A DNA stretch of 64,000 nt, taken from contig OY757014.1 in NCBI GenBank assembly GCA_963580285.1, forward strand, positions 21,023,430-21,087,429, given 5' to 3'. Below are positions 1 through 11,195 of the stretch, piece after piece; the first letter of the stretch is position 1, and each line of letters opens with the position of its first letter. The position numbers were made by a program, and so were the translations under genes. The notes beneath the pieces were generated by a model that saw only the letters and a list, made by a program, of their open reading frames with translations, was not told where the DNA came from and searched no databases. The stretch is from Lucinisca nassula (lineage: Eukaryota; Mollusca; Bivalvia; Lucinida; Lucinidae).

Positions 1-39
1 TCCTCTTCATTGTCATCGTTTTCGTCGTTTGTGTGGCAT

Positions 40-860
40 CAACACTTTCAAACGACATCTCTTCTAAAGCCACTGGGCCGATTGGGCCCAAATTTCATAT
101 GTAGCATCCGTGGGCTGGAGAATTGGTATTTGTGGTGTATTTTTTAATGACAATTGGCTCATTATTTGGTTGATATGGCAACTTATGGCAAGTTTCCATA
201 GACTTACATTTAGGAAATTAGAAAAATGCCATTTACTGTTAAGCCTTTTTGGATATTATTGACATGTTTTTATAGACAAGTTCCTTCAGTAAACTTCTTT
301 CAACCATATGTTTTTATGCCAACCCCAGGGTGTGCCTGGGGATTGACCGCCCCCTTCATTTCATGCATATATCTTACAACCAGTTAGATCCCTGTTCACC
401 CCAAAACATATATAGTCTTGTTTCTTTTTTACACGCATACAGTCACACCGAGCTGGGGGTACTGTTGGTGTGCTGGGGCCACGTCTCACTCCTTCACTTC
501 ACAAAAGGCCAAATATCTGAGAAACTGTTCAGAAACCCACCCCTAAACCATAACTTTAAATGTTCCTTATGATAAGACGCATCCAGAGACATGAACATTT
601 GGGCCCCCGGTCATGCTCCACCCCTCCACTTCATAAAAAGCTGTATATCTCAGATACCATTTAGATCCCCTCCCCATAACCACATATTTCTTGTTCATTA
701 TGGTTAGTCTCATTCAGTCACACAAACCCGGGGGTCCTTTAGTGCTGGGGCCACGTCCCACCCCACTACATCATACAAGAGGGCCATGATGGCCCTGGAT
801 CGCTCATCTGATCTATAGTGTCACAAGTGGGCCCCGGGGAGGGCCAGTTTTGATCCCAGG
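40..860 (+). repeat. Dispersed repeat M, copy 1, with internal ~105-bp tandem units
   Basis: The stretch begins with a segment shared with 7030-7275 (words such as GCCACTGGGCCGATTGGGCCC and ATGGCAACTTA). It is followed by several diverged units in which 'CCACTTCATAAA', 'ATATCTCAGA', 'CCATTCAGATCCC' and 'AACCTGGGGGTCC' recur in the same order. No protein is encoded; the ORF at 330-572 is read from these units and is not a gene. The family is not identified. Confidence 0.7.
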
Positions 861-2280
861 GCCATAATTTGCAGACTCTTGGCAGAGGTCTGCAAGGTGA
901 AGCTTCATACCAAATATACACTAAGAATCCATTATTTTTTCTTTTGGCAAATTGGATTTACATAACAAAAATCTTAGTATGATGGTTATATAAATAAGTT
1001 CCACATGATACAATAGGGCCTATGTTTCTAAATGCCCCGCATAATGGATTTCAGTGTGTTTTTTATGTAAAAATTTGCATTTTTCGTACCCCACGAAATG
1101 ATACTTTATATTTATTTAAAAATTTTATTTTTTCCTGTAGTTAACCTGGACCCATATGTCATTTTTTACAACAAAACATTTTCAAGAATCCTAACCACTA
1201 AGTTTTTAAAAAGTATTCCCGTTTTCCGCTTTTTTGTCAATTTTCCACATTTTTACCCCAAAATAGACAATTTTTCGTAAAAGTATGAAGCTGAAAATTT
1301 TTCTATTGCTACTTGACAACAGTAAATCAATGTCTGGCTATTTAAATCAATTTGGTGTGATTTCTAGAAAATTTTATAAATTAATTCCTGTTTTGGGCAA
1401 TTTTTATTCACATTTCAAACATTTCACCCCAAAAATCATTTTTTGCCAGGGAATATTTTTTGGAGATTTTTTTCCTGTAAGTCAGGACACCTCACTGATT
1501 TTGAAAATAGTGAAAACGCTTCTGAAGGAATTTGTTTGAGGTTCAATACTATTTCGACTGGTCTAAATTATTGAGGTAGTCACCTCAATCGAGGGACATA
1601 TCGAACAAGACGTTTCAAACAATTCTCTTATGCTTGACATTGTGATTCCCAAACGTTGGGAAATAGACACTGAGTCACCAAAAAATCGAGATCATTACTA
1701 CCATGATTTTTGCCATTACTGTAATAATCTAGAAATATATGCCATGCATTCTTAGCTGGCTATTACAATCTTATGTTCACTTATTTGCAACATTCATGCA
1801 AATCTGTTTTTGGCATGTGTTAAGATTTGCAATAAATGATCTATATTACAGTTTCAATGTAGCCATTTTTTATCTTGACCACAAAAAGGAAAAAAAAAAG
1901 AACCACGTATTACGTCTCCTGGAATATAGCAATACAAAGTAATTAACACTTAGCGGCCAACCCGTCATGTACAAAATCATGTAGTCGCAAATTATGTTTA
2001 AGATGTACCTACCCGTCCAATAAGAATTGGCGTAGCCATTAACAAACTGAGTACCCATATCACTAGCGCTGTTTTCTTCGCCAGTGCAACAGTGCTGACA
2101 CATTTTGCTCGAATAGGGTGCATGATAGCATAGTATCTGAAATGAGAATTGAAAACCATTATCATAATGAATCCATATACATGTACACTCTAACTTCAAC
2201 GGCTCAAAAAACGTTTTGGCTATGAAAACCTTTCTTATTTATAATATCTAAATAAGATTTGTTACTAAGTTATAGAGACA
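861..2280. other. AT-rich stretch with no recognised feature
   Basis: I see only AT-rich sequence with short ORFs of unlikely codon content (for example 1098-1539 in Phe/Lys/Ile-rich runs). There is no recognisable protein motif, RNA gene or repeat shared with the rest of the window. Confidence 0.5.
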
Positions 2281-2462
2281 AATCGTGGGAAATCCGTTGG
2301 GAACGATCTGAGCACCAATTATGGCTGATTTGTTCTTGTTATGTTAAAAACAAAGTTCATGATGTTATTATTCTGTTGAAGAGTAATCTGAAGCTATTGA
2401 AGCTTTCAAGCTATTGAAGCTTTCAGCTCGACGTCTAGAAATTTTAAATGAGTTATCAAATA

Positions 2463-2757
2463 CTGCCAGTTTGAATTCGTGGAATTCGTTTCACTGACCG
2501 TTCCAAGGCGGTTCGTCTGTCGCGGTTTATTTTTGTTATTGTTAGACTTTGAGTGCGTGCATCGCTTATAATATTTTGCCGTGCATAGCCAATTGGCCAT
2601 TCGGTGTGAAAGTAATTGCCTTTTGGCTTTCCGCTATTAATGTTTCCATTAGTGTTTAGTTGTTTCATGTTTGTGTTTCTATCCCTTTTGTGTCTCTGAT
2701 GGGAGATGTGGGTTAATTGTATCGATGCCTGATCATTGCCTTCACTTCTATTTTGAT
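2463..2757 (+). mobile_element. R element 3'-end copy inserted into RT of another R copy
   Basis: It starts near 'TTTCACTGACCGTTCC' and 'AAGGCGGTTC' and ends in 'TTCACTTCTATTTT', the common 3' end of all R copies in the window. It interrupts the RT reading between the ADLFL block and the block after YLDD, so it is a later, separate insertion. Variable 5' ends with a fixed 3' end are typical of target-primed retroelements. Confidence 0.6.
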
Positions 2758-2807
2758 CAGTAAGATTTAACCTTCAGAACTTCAACTGAATCTGATATCG
2801 ACGCCCC

Positions 2808-2809
<2 letters not shown>

Positions 2810-2837
<28 letters not shown>
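2810..2837 (+). repeat. Poly-T tract
   Basis: Near-uninterrupted T run inside the RT remnant. It replaces codons present in the homologous minus-strand copy (the 'PFLDLH' region). Confidence 0.9.
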
Positions 2838-2840
<3 letters not shown>

Positions 2841-3459
2841 GAGTTTGTTACATGCAAACTTTATAATCAACGCGATAAATTTAATTTTGGTTGGATATTT
2901 TCCCTTCTTGGATGGTATTGTTCCTTGTGTGGCATACTACGCTGTTTATATATCGACGTTAATTCGGTTGCCTAGAGTGTCTAGTCATAAAACTTACTTC
3001 AACACTCGTAATAAATTTATAACAGCTAAACATCTTAATCAGGGTTATTGGTATAATGTACTTCGCAAAGCCTTTTCTAAGTTTTTTAGTTGTCATTTCG
3101 ATTTAGTTTCAAAATTCAGTGTTGGACTCTTCTTGCTACAAGGCCTATCGGAACGTGCATTTTACGGTGATTTAGTATATAAATTCAGAAACAAAATATA
3201 TTCTTGCAATGATTATAGTACTTAATTTCTTAAAATCAGTCTTCGATATAAAACATAAATGTTATACGACAGACTGCATGCATGGTAGTTAATCCAAACA
3301 ATAGAAATAGATGCAAAGGAAAAGCCTAAGCTGCTTTTCAACACTCAGCATGCATTGTTCCAGGCTTAATCACGGTCAGACATTAATCTTTCCTCTTTAA
3401 TTGCACGCCGGTGGATCTGGGTTCAGACTCCATGATGTATTTGTCTTAAAGCTATTTAT

Positions 3460-5035
3460 AAAAAGTAGAAGTAAAACAAAGGTCAGGAATCGATACAATT
3501 AACTTACTCCACCCATCAAAGACCCCAAAGGGAAAGAAACACAAACATTAAGCCACCAGACCATAATAGAAACCTAAACAAAGGATGGTCATACGGACAG
3601 TTACTTTCCCACAAAATGGCCAAATGGCCATCCAAAATAAAAATACACAAGTGATACATACAGAGAGTAGTAACAAACAACAACATAAATAAACCGCCAC
3701 AGAAGAACCGCTTTGGAACGGTCAGTGGAAAGAATTCCACTGAGGGGGCTTAAATCGATTTTACGTGGCCACAATCCTCTCCCTTACTTCCGTCGCGATT
3801 TAGACAAATAATTTGTTCAGTCCGCATGAAGGCCTCCTAACTCATCAGTGCAACATCTCGGTGAACACAAAACCACAGAGGTGAGACAACGGTGAGGACT
3901 CGACAACAATAAAACCACTGAAATGCTGGAGCAAAAGAAAATCAACAGATAGACTCCGACGGGCCCGACCAGAGACAGAGCATCAGGCACCAACCAACAT
4001 TACCTTGAATTAGATCTCTCTAATTCTCAATAGGCCTTTACGTTGGAACCGTCATAGGATCTGAGGCCTGACCCACCGGCGTGCAATTAAAGAGGGAAGC
4101 AAAGTTGCCAACCGTGATTTGTGATTGGGTTAACTACCATGCCTGCAGCCTGTCGTATAATATCCATGTTGTACCCAATCTTTTATATCGAAGAACAATT
4201 TTACGAAATAGGGTCCTGAAGTCATTGCGGTTATATATTTTTCTGAATTAATATACTAAGTCACCATAAAATTCGGGTTCCGATAGACCTTGTTGCAGAA
4301 GAGATTTAAGTCCAATATTGAATTTTGAGATTAAATCAGAATGGCGTCTATAAAATTTTGAAAATGCTTTGCATATTTTATGGTACCGATGACCCTGATT
4401 AAGAAGTTTAGCCGTTAATAATTTATTACGAGTGTTGAAGTCAGATACATGACTACACAATCTAGCAAATCGAATTAATTGCGAAATATAAACGCCATAG
4501 GATAGCGCACGAGAGACATCACCATCCAAAAAATGAAAATTTACAATCTCAAAATCAAACTCATCGCGTTTATCATAAATTTTGCACGAAACAAACCCAT
4601 CTACAATAGATTGATGTAAATCCAAAAACGGGGCCTCGGTATCAGAGGAATTTGCTTTATTTAACTGAAGTTCTGGGGGTAAATCTGACTGATCAAACCA
4701 TCGAAATAAGTATTATCAATATTTAATAAATCATCTAAATATCTAGCAGTGGAGCTGAAAGCTTCAATGATTTCAGATTGGTTATCAATGGAAAGCGACT
4801 ACATGAAGTGTCTTTCATAACAATACAAGAACAAATCAGCCACAAGAGGTGCGCAATTCTTACCCATCGGAATACCCACAATTTGTCTAAATAACTAAGT
4901 TGGTTTAAACAGTATTTATTGAATGACAATACCATACATTGAACAATACAAACAAAATGAGAACAGGATTTGACAGAAAGCACTTTGGCTTATATTGGTC
5001 ATCTCCTGTAAAGATAACGTGGAATATACTGCATC
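3460..5035 (-). mobile_element. R retroelement, minus-strand copy with RT C-terminal half and 3' UTR (R2)
   Basis: Reading the minus strand from ~5035 down, the order is RT core ('GIPMG' at 4862-4876, 'ADLFLYCYER', 'YLDD' at 4730-4741), then the RT C-terminal region, then 'MVVNPIT' near 4130, then a ~650-bp 3' region holding the widely dispersed 'CCGTTCCAAAGCGGTTC' block, ending at 'ACTTCTAC' (~3465). This copy links the dispersed 3'-end repeats to an RT-bearing parent. It lies tail to tail with the plus copy at 2281-3440. The frame is broken near 4690 and near 4150. Confidence 0.6.
4248..4690 (-). pseudogene. Reverse transcriptase C-terminal fragment (R2)
   Basis: An open frame of about 145 codons begins upstream of the first Met. 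Motifs in order are 'APFLDLH', 'CKIYDKRDEFDFEIVNF', 'FLDGDV', 'SYGVYISQLIRFARLCSH', 'FNTRNKLLTAKLLNQG', 'KAFSKFYRRHSDLISKFN' and 'LLQQGLSEPEFYGDLVY', then a stop. The catalytic YLDD lies 40 codons upstream in another frame, so one small indel separates them. The nearest relatives I recall are RTs annotated as from mobile elements in molluscs and corals. It is inactive as it stands. Confidence 0.65.
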
Positions 5036-5059
5036 GTTGATGAATGGCAAATAACTAAG

Positions 5060-5810
5060 TTGGTCGGAGCTGAAACTTTTATGTCTGCTGATTGGTCCAA
5101 CGGGGTTCTAGTTTTGGTTTCCTTTTGCTCCAGTGTTCCTGTGACGTTGTGTTCAGCATGGATGGCTCAGCCGGTTGTACTCTCGACTCCTCTTCCTTTT
5201 TCAACTTGGCTTTAATTGTGATTTTTATCAGGTTGATTCACTGATAATTTTGAAAACCTTCACGCGGACCAAACACATATTAATTGTTTAAACCACAGTA
5301 AAAGTGCGGCTGAGGGTTGGGATCCCGTAAAGGTCAGTTAAAGCCATCAGTAATTTTACTGACCGTTCCAAGGCGGTACTTTTGCTGTGGTTCCTTCATA
5401 TTTTGTGTCGGTGGGTCTGATTCATCCCCTTATTATATATGATGTTACGTTGATGATTCTGATTTCCCCCTTTTTTGTTGTTCATTGTTAGTTACATTTG
5501 GCTCTCCAGTTTAATTGTGATTCAAATTATTCCCCTCCATTATATCTATTGCTCCTTTTTAGTTAGGTTTGGTTATTCTGAGTCGCCATCTCTTTAGGAA
5601 AGAGCTGCTGACGCTGTGCACCTGTGGTCCGTTTTGTTTACTGTCGTCACTTCATTTTTCGACTTTTTTTCCCTAGTGATATTGTGGGAAGAGTTTGGAA
5701 TCTGATTGTATCAGTTCCTGGGCGTTTCTGTCTTTCATTTTTCTCTATCAAAGTGTATAGCTTACCGATGGCGACAAGAGGAAGAGTAACGAACAATGAG
5801 GAAAAATAAC
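5060..5810 (+). mobile_element. R-element 3' region, diverged plus-strand copy (R3)
   Basis: It shares 'GGTCCAACGGGG', 'TTTTGCTCCAGTG', 'TTCACGCGGACC' and 'TTACTGACCGTTCC' with the 3' half of R2 and with the inverted copy at 5840-6290. The part after ~5430 is more diverged. No coding potential is seen. Confidence 0.5.
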
Positions 5811-5839
5811 AGCAAACAGCAATGTAAAAACATATATAA

Positions 5840-6290
5840 TTATGGAGAGAATCGGAACCACCAACACAAAATATGAAAGAACCACAGCAAAAGCACCAAC
5901 TTGGGATAGTCAGTAAAATACTGGTAGGTTTCAGGTAACTTTACGGGACTCAAACCTTCACCCTCAATTTCACTGTGGTCCGCGTGAAGGTTTTATAACT
6001 CATCAGTGAATCAGATCGGTCAACAAACAAATCACAATTAAAGCTAAGTTGACACAAGGATGAGGAGTCGACAGTTAAACGCTCTGAGCAATCCAGTGCT
6101 GGACACAACGCCACAGGAACACTGGAGCAATAGTAAACCAAAAGTAGAACCCCGTTGGACCATGCAACAGGCATAAAGTTCCAACTCCGACCAACTAATA
6201 AATAGCTTTAAGCCGAAGCCATCATGGTGTCTGAACCCCGATCCCCGCATCACGCAGCCCAGCTATTTCTTCAAGCCCGCAGTATAATGG
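5840..6290 (-). mobile_element. R-element 3' region, minus-strand copy (R4)
   Basis: The reverse complement carries 'TTACTGACTATCCC', 'GCTGTGGTTCTTTC', 'CCTTCACGCGGACC' and 'GGTCCAACGGGG' and mirrors 5060-5430. With R3 it forms a second inverted R pair within 3 kb of the first. Confidence 0.5.
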
Positions 6291-6329
6291 ACTAGACTCA
6301 CAGCAGGCAAAACATCATATATTTTCATC

Positions 6330-6560
6330 TGACATATAGAAGTGAAGGGAATGATCAGTAATCGATACAACTGCCCAACATCTCCCACCAGAGACAACAA
6401 AGGGAAGAAACTCTGACATCAAACAACAAAACCCTAATGAAAACATCAAAAGCGGAAAGCCGAAAAGCCAAAAAAGGACATTTACTTTCTAACTGAAACT
6501 GTTTCTTTCTATGAAACTTGTTCCTAGAGCCACAAACAATTTGGGCATTAAACTGATGTG
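6330..6560 (-). mobile_element. R-element 3'-end fragment
   Basis: It starts on the plus strand at the usual 3' terminus 'TAGAAGTGAAGG' and continues 'AATGATCAGTAATCGATAC', then 'CACCAGAGACAAC' and 'AAAGCGGAAAGCC', as in copies at 17.1 and 57.7 kb. Confidence 0.55.
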
Positions 6561-6676
6561 ATGTCATACGAGTAGATCCTTTCTTATTGCCATCGGATAT
6601 TTTTTTTCTGACAGACTTTGTGATAATTTTATCTCAGCTTCAAACACAGATTATTAATGTTCGTTAGAATTGACGC

Positions 6677-6990
6677 CATTACGACAACAGCCTATATAAA
6701 TACATTGTAAATTTTACCGCCGAGAAAACGATAATTTTAAGATGAAAAATTCATTTTTTTTCTTATTTCTGCTCAAAATATAGATTGTAGGTACTCGTTA
6801 GAACCGCCTCCACGAGGCGGTTCTAACGAGTACCCACAATCTATGCGTGAATGCGGTTCTAACGAGTACCCACAATATATATTTTAGAGCAGAAATAATA
6901 AAAGTAGGGCATACCCCTGTAAACCCCAGTTTTACTATATAAAAGTGGGGTTAAATGGGATCAAAACAATATAGGCATATTTTCGTGATG
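6677..6990 (-). mobile_element. Palindrome element family A, copy A1
   Basis: The ends are CATTACGACAACA... and ...TTTTCGTGATG. The core palindrome is at 6780-6844, followed by an extra half-arm at 6850-6890 and then the AAACCCCAGTTTTAC / AAAGTGGGGTT hairpin. The copy is longer than the ~280-bp norm because of the repeated half-arm. No ORF; non-autonomous. Confidence 0.8.
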
Positions 6991-7630
6991 CACTGGGGCG
7001 AGTCTTACAAGTCACCACACTCAATTTTGATAGTTGGCCGACGTCGAAGTCGTCTGGCGTATGGCGTCTGGCGTCAACATTTTCAACCGACATCTCCTCT
7101 GAAGCCACTGGACCGACTGAGCCCAACGTTTATCTGTAGCATCCTTGGGCTGGGCGATTGAAAGTGTTTTATGACAATCGGCTTTTAAGTTTGGTTGTTA
7201 TGGCAACTTAAAGTTTTCATAGACTTATAAGGGGGAAATTGAAAAATGGCATTTACTGCCAAGTCATTGCATATATTTTGACAAAACTTGCATATAAATA
7301 TTTTTGAGTACAATTCTCTCAGTCAGATGCTTTTATTCTAACCTGATGGCCCAACAGGTTGTGCCAGGGCCATGTCCCAACCCTCCACTTCATAAATGGT
7401 CATATATCTCAGAAACCATTCAGATCCTCATCCCTAAACCATATATATTCTTGTTCCGTATGATAAGACGCTTACAGTGGCGCCAACCTGGGGGTCCCCC
7501 GGGGTGCGCCGGCTCAGTGCCCCACCCCATCCACTTCATTAATGGCCCAATATCTTGGACACCTTACAGATCCCCATACCTAAACCATATATACAATTAT
7601 TCCTTATGATTAGACATATTGTTTGCTGAC
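6991..7630 (+). repeat. Dispersed repeat M, copy 2
   Basis: It shares order and wording with 40-860: 'GCCACTGGACCGACTGAGCCC', 'TGGTTGTTATGGCAACTTA', 'GCCATTTACTG'-type words, then two or three units with 'CCACTTCATAAATGG', 'ATATCTCAGAAACC' and 'AACCTGGGGGTCCCC'. It abuts element A1. Confidence 0.65.
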
Positions 7631-7758
7631 ATTAGCTATATCAGCTTTAAGAAATATAGTACGTGTATATGTTGGGCGTAATTTATAAACGACCTTTCAG
7701 ATGTGTGATGTCATTGTTCCTAGAAACCGTAGTCGAGCGACTAGAACTTATATTTTTC

Positions 7759-8035
7759 ATCACGAAAACACGCCTTTAATATTTTGACCCCCTTGAACCC
7801 CACTTTTATATAGTAAAACTGGGGTTTCCGGGGGTATACCTTATTTTTCTTATTTCTGTTCTAAAATATAGATTGTGGGTACTCGTTATACCCGCCTCGA
7901 TGAGGCGGTTATAACGAGTACCCACAATCGATATTTGAGCAGAAATAGGAAAAATATCACAATTTTTCATCTTAAAATTTTCATTTTTCGGCGATAAAGG
8001 TGGTAATGTATTTGTATAGGCGTGTTTGCGTAATG
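7759..8035 (+). mobile_element. Palindrome element family A, copy A2
   Basis: Complete copy of 277 bp with ends CATCACGAAAACACGCC and GGCGTGTTTGCGTAATG. The palindrome at 7871-7929 carries GTTATA in both arms where other copies have GTTAGA / TCTAAC. The left hairpin AACCCCACTTTTATA / AAAACTGGGGTT is present. Confidence 0.88.
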
Positions 8036-8927
8036 TGAGCATCATCTTTAGCAAATACATGTACGTGTAAGTATGAAGATATCAGAACGTCCTTATGGAA
8101 CTGACGTCATTGGTAACAGCATTCTGAACTTTCCACAGTTTTGGCTTTAAGTCGTATTTGATGAGTTTATATAGAGGTTTGGTATTTGAACTCATGTTAT
8201 GCAAGAATAATCATGGTTATTTCACTGCAATAACTCTTTTCCGATTCCATCGGTAGATTTTGAACACTCGGCCTCAAACTGCTTCCTCGCGACCCGGACA
8301 ATTTTATGCATGAAAACATCGGTGATCCAGATACTAGATGTTAGGTGAGTGACTACATATGGTATGGAAGATAGCATGTAAGACTTCTTCATGGTCTTCA
8401 TGTAATATCTATGCTACCCAAACAAAGCAGTCTAAGCTTAAAAACTTAATTAGCTCTTCGGCAACAATGTCTGTCTGTAAGAGTTATTTGGCCGAAACTA
8501 GTTAGTATGTCGCAGAAATACTTGTACACTCCACACATTTTTGTTCTGCGGCGTATTCGTTGCTTCCAAAGGATAACCCTTTTATAGAATATGTTTGAAG
8601 CCTATTGATAGGGGATGCAAAATACTTTTGCAAGAGATGATTTTTGCAAGGGATGAGTTATCCATTTCTCTTATTTTTGGTTGATCTGAATCTGAATCGT
8701 TACTGAGTGCAGGTCAAATGACATTTATTCACCAGGAACGATTGTTTGTCAATCGATCAAACATTACTAAGCACAGAAGCTCTTCAGGTCTGATACCCAC
8801 GTATTTGTGAGAAATCCAGATAACGGTTATTTTTAGAAAACAACCGAGTTATTCTTATCGGTGCTAGGTCAGAGTGTGTTGCGTAAACGGTTATCTATAG
8901 AATCTGGACTGGAATCATGTGTTGGGT
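8036..8927. other. No recognised feature
   Basis: Mixed-composition sequence without ORFs of interest and without clear similarity to the repeat families of the window. Confidence 0.4.
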
Positions 8928-9000
8928 TTGGCACACACTGTAGACCAAGATAAGACGCCGCTAAAAGTGGCGTCTGATCATGGTCTTCACTGTTTGTCCA
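8928..9000. mobile_element. Short palindromic element family F
   Basis: It opens TTGGCACACACTG, closes CACTGTTTGTCCA, and has AAGACGCCGC / GTGGCGTCT inner arms. The same folded layout (GGCAAACAGTG, CCAGATCAGACGC, GCGGCGTCTGATC, CACTGTTTGC) recurs at 20.4, 21.7, 49.9, 50.8 and 52.3 kb. Confidence 0.6.
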
Positions 9001-9090
9001 CAGTACAGGCTTAAAAGGGTTACACGAAACAATGTACAATGTAATTCCTCGTTCATGATATTTTTTTCCAACCAACATTTAAACACTATC

Positions 9091-9370
9091 CATTGCGATA
9101 ACACATCCATGCGACTTAGTGCAGTTTTTCTTACCCCCAAAATGGTTACTTTTCTGATGAAAATCCGTGATATTTTTCTTATTGTTGCTGCAATCATAGG
9201 TTGTGGGTGCTCGTTAGAACCGCCTCCATAAGGCGGTTCTAACGAGTACCCACAACCTATGTCTTTGAGCAGAAATAAGAAAAATAAAGTTTACCCCCGT
9301 AAACCCCTATTTTCTCTATATAAAGTGCGATTTCAGGGGGCGTTCATTTCACGGACTTGTTTACGTGATG
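9091..9370 (-). mobile_element. Palindrome element family B, copy B1
   Basis: Complete copy: CATTGCGATAACACATCC at one end and CACGGACTTGTTTACGTGATG at the other. The palindrome at 9196-9260 has apex CCATA, and an ACCCC...GGGG hairpin follows. Family B shares the inner half of family A but has different terminal repeats. Confidence 0.85.
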
Positions 9371-10202
9371 CGACCGTGCTCTTGTTTTCATTTCCTTGTT
9401 AATAAAGTTTTGTTTTACAAAATATTTATGATACTTTAGATTCATTATGCCATTGTCAATATTTTCAGTAGTTGTCAGTATCTAATTACCCGTTTTCTTG
9501 CAGTGCTCGTTCCAGAAAACATTTACTGACTCTCGTTTGCCTAAGGCTTCTGTTTAATGCCAGATAAATTTCATTAGGCATGCCTAATATTAATGGTAAG
9601 GAAAGCGTATGACTAAGTAGGTTTTCAATTACGAAAAAGAATCCGATCGTAATGGAACGTCTTAAGACCTGACCGGAACAATGCAAAATACAAAAGGAAA
9701 ATAGTGCCAGGAAAAATGATGTTCGTAGAATACAGCCATCGCATATTATGAAAAGTATATTTTTGCACACTAGACAAGGAAATCCGTGATTTTACCCTGG
9801 GATAGAAATTTATGTTCTGACCCTGGTGTTACGACCCTTAATCGAAAATAATCGCGTGTTTGATAAATGCACTGGTTGATTACGACCTCGTATTCGCCGT
9901 CGTTAAGGTTGACCTCACAGCAACGTCACTAAACATTCCTGCAGTGTCAACACATGTTGGTAACCGAAGTGACTGCAGCATTAAAAACCACTTAAAGAAA
10001 TGGAAGGTATGCAAGAAAAAGAATCCAATAAGGGTGTGAGGGGCGGATAGAAAAATCCGTCCCTCGGGATCACTTTCCGGCATCACTCGGCAAGCCTCGT
10101 GATGCCAGACAGTGTCCCTTGGGACAGATTTTTCCATCCACCCCTCACACCCATATAAGATTCTTATATTCCAACCGAGGCAATAAAGAACCAAGCCCAC
10201 AA

Positions 10203-10447
10203 CATTACGAAAACACGCCTATACAAATTTACCGCAAATAGTGAAACTTTTACGTTAAACAATGTGATACTTTTCTTATTTCTGCTCGAAATATAGACTG
10301 TGGGTACACGTTAGAACCGCCAGATGAGGCCCGCCTCATCTGGCGGTTCTAACGGGTACCCCCAATCTATATTTAAGAGCAAAAATAAGAAAAATAAGGT
10401 TTACCCCCGTAAACCCCAGTTTTACTATATGCCATGTTTTCGTGATG
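10203..10447 (-). mobile_element. Palindrome element family A, copy A3, extended apex
   Basis: The ends are CATTACGAAAACACGCC and TTTTCGTGATG. The palindrome at 10291-10370 is longer at its apex than in other copies: GCCAGATGAGGC is followed directly by its reverse complement after a 1-2 base centre. The copy is shorter overall because the right end is trimmed. Confidence 0.82.
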
Positions 10448-10535
10448 AATAAGCAAAGACACCGAAATTTAAACGCTAGAAGTAGAGACCAAAATGGAGA
10501 AAAAATTCTTACCCCCAAATAAAAACCCAGGACCA

Positions 10536-10838
10536 GGAGAGTTTTTTTGTTTTTGTTTGTATTGGGGTTTTATGGCCCAGTCAACACTATTAAGGTTATT
10601 TTCGAGCCGGTCAGTTTACTTATCCACACTTTTCCTGGGCAGCAGTAAAGTGCACATTCTTTCGCCAGAAACTGACAACTACCCTTCTTGGATCAGCGGA
10701 AGAGAGAGAATGACAGCTGATAAGATTTCATGATCAATCTCCACGAAAGAATGTTGCCGGCCCCGGCAAGTATCGAACCTGGGTCCTAATGATCACCGGT
10801 CAGACGCGCAGCCGACTGAGCCACCGAGGCCGGCCAGG
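10536..10838 (-). mobile_element. tRNA-derived SINE
   Basis: On the minus strand, the tRNA-like head 'CGGTGGCTCAGTCGGCTGCG' (A box) and GGTTCGATACT (B box) lie near 10780-10830. A body follows that is also found at 14.5 and 34.1 kb, and the tail is A-rich (poly-T on the plus strand at 10541). The head cannot close an acceptor stem, so this is not a tRNA gene. Confidence 0.75.
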
Positions 10839-10924
10839 GAAAGTTGTTTGGGAACATAATAAAATCATTAGGTTAAAAAATGACGGCATTTTGTACAAAT
10901 AATGCCCTTATAAACCCCACTTTA

Positions 10925-11195
10925 TATATTAAACAAGTGCGTGAAATGAATATCCATCTAAACCTCAAATAATGAAGAGAAAACTGAGGTTTACAGGGGC
11001 ATATTTTAATTTGCTTATTTCTCCTCCAAGACATAGGTTGTGGGTACTCGTTTAAACCGCCTCGCTGAGGCGGTTTTAACGAGCACACACAACCTATGTC
11101 CGGAGTATTAATAAGAAAAATATCACAAATTTTTATCAGTAGAGTATCCATTTTGGAGAAATGAAAGAATGTCACACGGGTGTGTTAGCGTAATG
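10925..11195 (+). mobile_element. Palindrome element family B, copy B2
   Basis: The left end is degenerate (AAACAAGTGCGTGAAATGAA). The palindrome at 11033-11097 is ATAGGTTGTGGG...AACCTAT with A/T changes in the arms. The right end is CACACGGGTGTGTTAGCGTAATG in two adjoining parts. No coding capacity. Confidence 0.8.

Larger units (their letters stand above)
2281..3440 (+). pseudogene. Reverse transcriptase remnant of R element, plus-strand copy (R1)
   Basis: Broken translation around 2281-2445 matches the 'GIPMG..APL.ADLFL' part of the RT seen better on the opposite strand at 4.86 kb. The part after the YLDD motif resumes at ~2735 and runs to ~3225 with 'FPFLDG', 'YAVYISTLIR', 'FNTRNKF.TAKHLNQGYWY' and 'LLQGLSE.AFYGDLVYKFR'. 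The two parts are separated by a 5' truncated R 3'-end copy (2463-2757), and a poly-T run replaces a few codons. Sequence related to the region downstream of R2's RT continues to ~3440. The longest open piece is 128 codons. The RT belongs to a family I recall from cnidarian and mollusc repeats, perhaps Penelope-like; the clade is not certain. Confidence 0.6.
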
